DNA of 5,074 nucleotides, taken from contig JAODBP010000217.1 in the NCBI GenBank assembly GCA_025464025.1, positions 1-5,074 of the forward strand, in the 5' to 3' direction. The stretch is from Actinomycetes bacterium (GTDB lineage Bacteria; Actinomycetota; Acidimicrobiia; Acidimicrobiales; CADCSY01). Below are positions 1-5,074 of the stretch, one piece after another (within the stretch, counting starts at the first letter, position 1; the number at the start of each line of letters is the position of its first letter). Below the pieces are notes generated by a model. It saw only the letters and a program-made list of their open reading frames with translations, ran no database searches and was not told the DNA's origin. The position numbers and the translations under genes are program-made.

Positions 1-690
<690 letters not shown>

Positions 691-799
691 TGGTCTCATT
701 CGCGAGCTCGTTCGACTCGGCCTGCTCGCTGGCGCTCCCTACGGCCGGGTCGCGCCTGCGTCGTAGCTGACCCGGCGGTCGGCCAGACTGTCGGCCGCC
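691..799. other. Non-coding spacer between moeB and the membrane protein gene
   Basis: This is 109 bases with no credible gene. An 8-base palindrome CGAGCTCG lies at 703-710, and TCGGCC occurs twice (779-784 and 791-796) just before the next start. I see no convincing -35/-10 pair, no terminator with a T-run and no strong ribosome binding site. Whether the downstream gene has its own promoter or is read through from moeB is undecided. Confidence 0.5.
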
Positions 800-2875
800 G
801 TGCTCACCCCGCTCGTCCTCGCGCTCGTCTGCCTGCTGCCCGGCCTCCCGTTGGCCGTGCTCCTGGCGCGCCGCCGGCCGGGCGGGACGCCGTTCTCGCT
901 GACCCTGGTCGAGGGGGTGCTGCTCGGCCTGTGCTGGTACCTCGCCGTGGGCGTGGTGCTGGCCAACCGCCACGAGCTCGGCCTCGGCCGCATCCTCGTG
1001 CCGACCCTGGTGCTCGACGCCGTGGTGCTGGCCGTGCTGCTCGCCGGGCCGTCGCGCTGGTGGCGGGGCGTCGTGTCGAACCCGGTGATGGGCGCCTTCG
1101 GCGGGTTCGTCGCGCTGGCCTTCGTGGTCGGCGCCGCGCTCCGGACGAAGCCGGCGTACTTCATCTACGACATCGGCGACTTCGGCGAGTACGTGAACCG
1201 GGGCAACGTGCTCGCCGACGGCGGCCCGTTCACCCAGTGGTTCACCCAGGGCTTCAGCATCCTGCTGGCCCTCTCCCACGTGCTCCTCGGCGAGGCCCAC
1301 GAAGTCGACGTCATGGGCTTCCTCGGGCTCCTCGTGATGGCCGTCGCCCTGGCCATCGCCGCCCGGCTCGGGGCCGGCAAGCTCGGCCTCGCCGTCCTGG
1401 CCGTGGTGTTCGCCATCGGCGTCGTGCCGGTCTGGTTCTCGAACTTCCCGGCGTCGGAGACGGCCTACGCCGTCCTGGCCCTGGGACTGGTGCTGCTCCT
1501 CGTGACCGCGGTGCAGGCCGGGCACGTCGGCACGGGCGTCGTGGGCGGGCTCGTCTTCGGCTTCTTCCTCATGCTGATGCGGGGCAACGCCGTCCTGCTG
1601 TTCCCGGTCCTGCTCGCCGTGGCGGTGGTGGTCGCGCCGTTCGTCGGCCGGCCGTCGTTCCGCGTGGTCGTGGGCTCGACGGCGGCGGCGATGGCCGGCC
1701 TCTACGCCGGCTTCGTCTACGACGCCCGCTACAACCACCCGTACTTCATCGACTTCCAGATGCCGCAGTTCCTGCCCGACGGCGTCTGGCACCGCTTCGC
1801 CGACGTCGGCGAGGTGGGCCCGGCGCTCTGGAAGGGTGCCGTCTTCGCCGTGCTGGTGGCCGTCGTCCTGCTCGTCGCCACCGGCCTCAACCGGTGGCTC
1901 GGCCCGCCGGCCGAGGCGCGCTGGCTGCGGGCCGCCGTGCTCCCTGCCGCGCTCGTCGTCGGCCTGCTCGCCCTCGTGTCGCCGCTCGACGCCGGCGGCC
2001 TGCGCGAGGGCCTCGGCCACTACGACGGCGCGGTGCAGGCCCTGGTCGTGGTCGGCCTGCTCGGGGCGTTCGTCGCCTTCGCCGGCCGTCTCGACGACCA
2101 CGTGCGCGTCGGCGTGGTCTCCCTCGTGCTGGTCGCCGAGGCGTTCGCCCTGTTGCACGCCTACCGCTTCGACGTGCCGAGGTACGCGTCGTACTTCCTC
2201 TACTGGGACCGCTACCTGTGGTCCGACTTCTTCCCGGCCGCCATGATCCTCGCCGCCCTCGGCATCGGGGTCGTCCAGGTCGGGTGGCGCCGCCTCGGGC
2301 TCGACCGCCGCCTCACCGCGGTCGTGGTGGTGGTCGTGGCGGGGGCCGGGCTGGCGTCGCTGTGGTCGGCCGGCACCGTCTCCCGGCAGCACCGGTTCCT
2401 CGGCGACGCCTACGGCACCCTGCACCAGGTCGACGAGCTCACCGACGACCTTCCCATCGTCTACGCCGGCATCCTCCCCGAGGACATGCCGGGCGCCCGG
2501 CTGCCGAAGTACCTCGGGACCATGGGCCACCCGAACACCTTCCGCATGTTCGCCCAGCCGCTGACCGAGACGTTCGGCCGGACCGTCTACGGCATCAGCC
2601 ACATCCCGCCGACCGGTGGGGACCCCCGGCCGACGCTGGCCCAGGTCGCCCAGGGGATGCGCGAGGAAGGGCTGGAGAAGGTGGCCTACGTCGAGGTCAC
2701 GTCACCCAACCGGCTCGGCTCGCTGGTCGACGCCGGCGACCCGGCGCTCGACGTGCGGACGACCGGCACCGTGCGGATCGACATCCCGATGCTCGACCGG
2801 CCGCGCTGGCGCCAGCCGACCCACTGGCGGTTCGCCCGCTTCCGGCTCACCGTCCACGAGCTCACGCTGCGGTGA
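800..2875 (+). CDS. Polytopic membrane protein, probable GT-C-like glycosyltransferase
   Basis: 691 residues with about 16 hydrophobic segments (roughly 3-23, 36-55, 65-82, 97-114, 151-187, 194-211, 221-238, 244-281, 289-306, 346-363, 377-394, 411-428, 436-453, 475-494, 504-522). A soluble tail of about 170 residues follows. After the fourth segment comes a loop YDIGDFGEYVNRGNVLADGG (123-142) with acidic residues Asp124, Asp127 and Glu130. Acidic residues in the first large outer loop, ahead of a helix bundle, are typical of GT-C enzymes that use polyprenyl-phosphate sugars. RYASYFLYWDRY (461-472) is a second loop rich in aromatic and charged residues. GTG800 is the first usable start after the in-frame TAG at 764-766, and it begins the first membrane helix directly; no clear Shine-Dalgarno is seen. 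The next gene follows after 24 bases, suggesting an operon. The enzyme class is inferred from topology and this loop only; a transporter or polymerase-like membrane protein remains possible. Confidence 0.72.
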   Translation: MLTPLVLALVCLLPGLPLAVLLARRRPGGTPFSLTLVEGVLLGLCWYLAVGVVLANRHELGLGRILVPTLVLDAVVLAVLLAGPSRWWRGVVSNPVMGAFGGFVALAFVVGAALRTKPAYFIYDIGDFGEYVNRGNVLADGGPFTQWFTQGFSILLALSHVLLGEAHEVDVMGFLGLLVMAVALAIAARLGAGKLGLAVLAVVFAIGVVPVWFSNFPASETAYAVLALGLVLLLVTAVQAGHVGTGVVGGLVFGFFLMLMRGNAVLLFPVLLAVAVVVAPFVGRPSFRVVVGSTAAAMAGLYAGFVYDARYNHPYFIDFQMPQFLPDGVWHRFADVGEVGPALWKGAVFAVLVAVVLLVATGLNRWLGPPAEARWLRAAVLPAALVVGLLALVSPLDAGGLREGLGHYDGAVQALVVVGLLGAFVAFAGRLDDHVRVGVVSLVLVAEAFALLHAYRFDVPRYASYFLYWDRYLWSDFFPAAMILAALGIGVVQVGWRRLGLDRRLTAVVVVVVAGAGLASLWSAGTVSRQHRFLGDAYGTLHQVDELTDDLPIVYAGILPEDMPGARLPKYLGTMGHPNTFRMFAQPLTETFGRTVYGISHIPPTGGDPRPTLAQVAQGMREEGLEKVAYVEVTSPNRLGSLVDAGDPALDVRTTGTVRIDIPMLDRPRWRQPTHWRFARFRLTVHELTLR

Positions 2876-2884
2876 GCGCACGTT

Positions 2885-2890
2885 GAGGGG
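2885..2890 (+). promoter_or_regulatory. Shine-Dalgarno for the UPF0104-type gene
   Basis: GAGGGG lies 9 bases upstream of GTG2900. This spacing favours GTG2900 over the in-frame GTG2906, for which the purine run would sit too close. Confidence 0.55.
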
Positions 2891-2899
2891 TCGGGCGAG

Positions 2900-3856
2900 G
2901 TGGGGGTGAGCCGCCGCACGACGGCGATCCTGTCGACGGTCGTCGGCCTCGGGATCGCGCTGGCCTGCGCCTGGTTCGTCGGCAGCCGGCTCCACCGCGA
3001 CTGGCCCGATGCCCGTCACGCGCTGGCGTCGATGGCGCCGGGCTGGCTCGTCCTCGCCGTCGTGCTGGCCGCCGCCGGCATGGTCGCCATCGCCCTCGGG
3101 TGGCGGGCCGTCCTCGCCGAGCTCGGGCACGCCCGCCCCACCGGCCAGGTCGTGGCCTGGTACTTCGCCGGCGAGATCGGCAAGTACCTCCCGGGCGGCG
3201 TGTGGCCGATCCTCGGTCGGGGCGAGCTGGCCCGGCGGGGCGGGGTGCGGCGCACGGCCGCCTACCCGAGCGTGGCCCTGTCGCTCGCCCTGCTCTACCT
3301 CGCCTCGGCCCTGGTGGCGTGCGTGTTGCTCCCGTTCGCCCTGGACGACGCCGACGGGCGCGTCTTCCTCGTGCTGCTCCTGCCGCCCGTCGGCATCGCC
3401 TGCCTCCACCCGGCGATCAGCGGCCGGGCCGAAGCGCTGGCGGTGCGGCTCCTGCGGCGGCCGCTCGACGTGCGGGTGCCGAGCTTCGGCGAGGCCCTGG
3501 TGCTCGTCGGCCGCTACGTGCCGGTGTGGCTGCTGATCGGCGGGGCGACCTGGTCGGTGACCCGGGCGCTCGACCCCCACGCCAGCCCGGCCCGCATCGT
3601 CATGGCCACCGCGGTGTCGTGGCTGGTGGGCTTCCTCGCCGTGCCGGTGCCCGGTGGGGTGGGCGTGCGCGAGGCCGTGTTCGTGGCCCTCGCCGGCCTC
3701 TCGCCCGGCATCGCCACCTCGGCGGCCGTGGTCTCCCGCGTGCTCTTCGTCGCGGTCGACGCCGTGGGGGCGCTGGTCAGCGCCCGGTACGCACCGCGCC
3801 GAGCACCGTCCACGGGATCGGGCGACGCACCGAGCGCACCTCGAAGCGCCGGCTGA
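2900..3856 (+). CDS. UPF0104 / lysylphosphatidylglycerol synthase TM-region family membrane protein
   Basis: 318 residues with about eight hydrophobic segments (about 9-27, 46-67, 121-146, 154-170, 200-216, 231-250, 259-270, 275-294). Two family marks stand out: GEIGKYLPGGVWPILGRGEL (91-110), and VPVPGGVGVREAVF (248-261), the classic P-x-PGG-x-G-x-x-E motif. These match the integral-membrane half of MprF-like proteins and their stand-alone relatives (AglD-type, PF03706). The soluble aminoacyl-transferase half of MprF is absent, so it should not be called a lysyl-PG synthase. Stand-alone members are often found with glycosyltransferases, and a role in lipid or lipid-linked glycan handling in the membrane is an inference. 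It follows the GT-C-like gene by 24 bases and is probably co-transcribed with it. The last 25 or so residues, after the final helix, are low-complexity (Ala/Pro/Ser/Arg) and lie over the 3' end of the opposite-strand methyltransferase gene. Confidence 0.85.
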   Translation: MGVSRRTTAILSTVVGLGIALACAWFVGSRLHRDWPDARHALASMAPGWLVLAVVLAAAGMVAIALGWRAVLAELGHARPTGQVVAWYFAGEIGKYLPGGVWPILGRGELARRGGVRRTAAYPSVALSLALLYLASALVACVLLPFALDDADGRVFLVLLLPPVGIACLHPAISGRAEALAVRLLRRPLDVRVPSFGEALVLVGRYVPVWLLIGGATWSVTRALDPHASPARIVMATAVSWLVGFLAVPVPGGVGVREAVFVALAGLSPGIATSAAVVSRVLFVAVDAVGALVSARYAPRRAPSTGSGDAPSAPRSAG

Positions 3857-4358
3857 CGAGGCGCCGGAAGGCGCCGGGCGTCCAGTGCTGGATGTGGCCC
3901 GGCGTGTTGCCGAGGTCGCCCACGTACTTGCCCCGGGCCAGGTTCATGGCCCGCCACAGCGGCTCGGACGGGACGGAGAGGATGGCGGTGGCGCCGGGTC
4001 GGGCCACCCGGGCCAGCTCGTCGAGGGCGAGGGCCGGGTCGGGCAGGTGCTCGAGCACCTCGACGGCGAGCACGAGGTCGAAGGTGGCGTCGGGGAACGG
4101 CAGCCGCCCGGCATCGCCGAAGACGTTGGCCGACAGCTCGTGGTCGGGCAGGTCGAGCGTGGCCAGCAGGGCGTCGGGGTAGCGGGCCGCGACCCGTCCG
4201 GCCACCTCGCCCTCGCCGGTGCCGATCTCGAGGATGCGCGGCGGGGCCGCCGCCGGGAGCAGCGACTCGAGCTGCTCGAAGAACCCGCCGACGAGACGTC
4301 GCTCGATGGGGTTGCGCGTGCCGTACTTGTCGTAGGTGTTCCCGGTCGGCACCGCCAC
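3777..4358 (-). CDS. Class I SAM-dependent methyltransferase
   Basis: 193 residues, with TGA at 3779-3777 and GTG start at 4358-4356. The Rossmann motif I is ILEIGTGEG (42-50), the acidic end of strand 2 is Asp69 in TLDL, and GDAGRLPFPDATFDLV (81-96) followed by EVLEHLPDP (100-108) and LARVARPGA are hallmarks of the Methyltransf_11 group. The N-terminus NTYDKYGTRNPIERRLVGGF (7-26) belongs to the coding region and supports this start; GTG4352 two codons later is possible. The length is short but complete for a minimal fold. No membrane segment is seen, so it is cytosolic. The substrate cannot be read from the sequence; its position between envelope-glycan-type genes suggests a sugar, lipid or quinone-like acceptor. 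Its last 80 bases overlap the convergent membrane protein gene. It starts 23 bases from a divergent glycosyltransferase gene. Confidence 0.9.
   Translation of the reverse strand: MAVPTGNTYDKYGTRNPIERRLVGGFFEQLESLLPAAAPPRILEIGTGEGEVAGRVAARYPDALLATLDLPDHELSANVFGDAGRLPFPDATFDLVLAVEVLEHLPDPALALDELARVARPGATAILSVPSEPLWRAMNLARGKYVGDLGNTPGHIQHWTPGAFRRLVSRRFEVRSVRRPIPWTVLGAVRTGR
3860..3875 (+). terminator. Possible hairpin terminator for the membrane protein operon
   Basis: GGCGCC, loop GGAA, GGCGCC forms a perfect 6-bp all-GC stem with a GNRA-type tetraloop, starting 3 bases after the stop codon of the UPF0104-type gene. No T-run follows. Hairpins without a T-run are proposed as terminators in high-GC actinobacteria. 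It also encodes GAFRRL of the opposite-strand methyltransferase, so the symmetry may be a coincidence of codons. Confidence 0.3.
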
Positions 4359-4364
4359 GGGACA

Positions 4365-4370
4365 ACAGTA
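4365..4370 (-). promoter_or_regulatory. -10-like hexamer for the methyltransferase gene
   Basis: Read on the minus strand, TACTGT fits TANNNT. Exactly six bases separate it from the GTG at 4358, which would place transcription start on the G of the start codon, that is, a leaderless mRNA. No good -35 is seen. A GGAAGG run at 4380-4375 lies about 16 bases from the start, too far for a standard Shine-Dalgarno, which supports the leaderless reading. Confidence 0.45.
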
Positions 4371-4374
4371 GGTT
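4369..4374 (+). promoter_or_regulatory. -10-like hexamer for the GT4 glycosyltransferase gene
   Basis: TAGGTT fits TANNNT and ends seven bases before GTG4382, again compatible with a leaderless transcript. A weak -35-like TCGGCA lies at 4346-4351 with a 17-base spacer. It shares the TA at 4369-4370 with the minus-strand hexamer. Alternatively, AGTAGG (4367-4372) could serve as a weak Shine-Dalgarno 9 bases from the start. Confidence 0.42.
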
Positions 4375-4381
4375 CCTTCCG

Positions 4382-5074
4382 GTGCGGGTCCTGCAGCTGA
4401 CGTCGTCGTTCCCGCGCTACGACGGCGACGTGTCCGGCCTGTTCATCCGCGACGTGGCCGAGACGCTGGCCGGCGCCGGGCTCGACGTCCACGTCGTCGC
4501 CCCCCACGACGCCGGTGCGGCCCGCCGAGAGGAGCTCGGTCGGCTCCACGTCCGGCGGTTCCGCTACGCCCCGGACTCGATGGAGACGCTGGCCCACCGC
4601 GGCGGCCTGCTCGCCGCGGTCCGGTCGAAGGTGCGGCTGCCGCTGGTGCCCGCCTTCATGGCGGCCTACCTCTGGTCGTCGTGGCGCGAGGCGCGCCGGG
4701 TGCGACCCGACGTGCTCCATGCCCACTGGTGGTTCCCGGGCGGCATCGTCGGGGTCGTCGTGGCCCAGCTCACCGGCATCCCGGTGGTCATCACCCTCCA
4801 CGGCAGCGACGTGCACATCGCTGAGACGTTCCTCGGCCCGGTGGCCCGGGTGGTCCTCCGGCGGGCCGCCGTGGTCGGCACGGTGAGCGAGGCGCTGCGG
4901 ACGACGGCCATCGAGCGCTTCGGCCTCGACCCCGACCGCGTGCTCGTCCTGCGCATGCCGATCCTCATGCCCGACCCGGTGGTCGGCGAGGCGCCGGCCG
5001 CGCCTCCGGTCCGCCTCGTCGCCGTGGGTCGCATGGCGCAGGAGAAGGGCTTCGACGTGCTCGTCGCCGCCCTC
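4382..5074 (+). CDS. GT4-family (GT-B fold) glycosyltransferase, 3'-partial
   Basis: 231 residues are visible with no stop; the gene runs off the right edge. A full member is usually about 350-420 residues, so roughly the last 40 percent is missing. The N-terminal Rossmann domain begins at RVLQLTSSFPRYDGDVSGLF (2-21), with the acceptor-side glycine loop, then LDVHVVAPHD (34-43). DVLHAHWWFPGG (110-121), PVVITLHGSDVHI (134-146) and VGTVSEAL (165-172) are typical GT4 strands. VRLVAVGRMAQEKGFDVLVAAL (from 210) opens the C-terminal nucleotide-sugar domain; the downstream E-x7-E site lies outside the window. GTG4382 is fixed by the conserved first strand. The enzyme would transfer a sugar from a nucleotide donor, probably at the cytosolic membrane face, onto a lipid-linked glycan or glycolipid. 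Donor and acceptor are unknown. It is divergent from the methyltransferase gene with a 23-base gap and may share its control. Confidence 0.9.
   Translation, partial: MRVLQLTSSFPRYDGDVSGLFIRDVAETLAGAGLDVHVVAPHDAGAARREELGRLHVRRFRYAPDSMETLAHRGGLLAAVRSKVRLPLVPAFMAAYLWSSWREARRVRPDVLHAHWWFPGGIVGVVVAQLTGIPVVITLHGSDVHIAETFLGPVARVVLRRAAVVGTVSEALRTTAIERFGLDPDRVLVLRMPILMPDPVVGEAPAAPPVRLVAVGRMAQEKGFDVLVAAL

Noticed and set aside
740..769. Promoter-like TACGGC and TAGCTG upstream of GTG800
   Set aside because: Neither ends in the T needed for TANNNT, and TTCGAC at 711-716 is too far from the first for a -35 partner.
774..799. Possible hairpin GGCGG...CCGCC just before GTG800
   Set aside because: Only five outer base pairs are clean, the inner part is mismatched, and such short GC pairings are expected by chance in this composition.
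931..2886. 651-codon open frame on the plus strand within the membrane protein gene
   Set aside because: It is Arg/Pro/Gly/Ala repeats without domain structure, a shifted-frame shadow caused by the lack of AT-rich stop codons.
2900..3856. Annotation as lysylphosphatidylglycerol synthase (MprF)
   Set aside because: Only the membrane half is present; the C-terminal aminoacyl-transferase domain of MprF is missing, so the enzymatic name is not supported.
3100..4182. 360-codon plus-strand frame across the UPF0104-type gene and the methyltransferase
   Set aside because: It is Arg/Pro-rich shadow sequence; the frames with membrane helices and the SAM-binding motif explain the same bases.
3944..4816. 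290-codon minus-strand frame crossing the divergent spacer
   Set aside because: It runs antisense to the GT4 gene and then out of frame through the methyltransferase, and has no recognisable motif in either half.

Overview
The window is very GC-rich, with third codon positions almost all G or C and GTG starts on every gene whose start is visible. Together with the MoeB-type, UPF0104-type and methyltransferase sequences, this points to a high-GC actinobacterium. Acidimicrobiia or a relative is my guess; it rests on style and recall, not on a marker gene.

Layout. Bases 1-690 (+) are the end of a MoeB/ThiF-family adenylyltransferase gene, open at the left edge. Its first 64 bases exactly repeat bases 421-484 of the same gene, so the left end looks chimeric. 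Bases 691-799 are a short non-coding gap. A 691-residue polytopic membrane protein (800-2875, +), probably a GT-C-like glycosyltransferase, follows. Only 24 bases later comes a UPF0104 / lysylphosphatidylglycerol-synthase-TM-type membrane protein (2900-3856, +). A class I SAM-dependent methyltransferase (3777-4358, -) converges on it, and the two coding regions overlap by 80 bases. A GT4-type glycosyltransferase (4382 to the right edge, +) starts only 23 bases from the methyltransferase start, on the opposite strand, and runs out of the window.

Taken together. The four genes from 800 onward look like part of a cell-surface glycan or glycolipid assembly locus: a membrane glycosyltransferase candidate, a polytopic lipid/glycan-associated membrane protein, a small methyltransferase and a cytosolic GT4 enzyme. 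MoeB (molybdopterin/thiocarboxylate sulfur-carrier activation) is probably an unrelated neighbour. The sequence does not show which glycan is made.

Most notable points: the 64-bp repeat at the left end; an unusual Tyr where MoeB proteins carry a conserved Asp; and the 23-bp divergent spacer, which holds two overlapping, oppositely oriented -10-like hexamers placed as expected for leaderless transcripts. I see no CRISPR array, RNA gene, insertion sequence or defence system.
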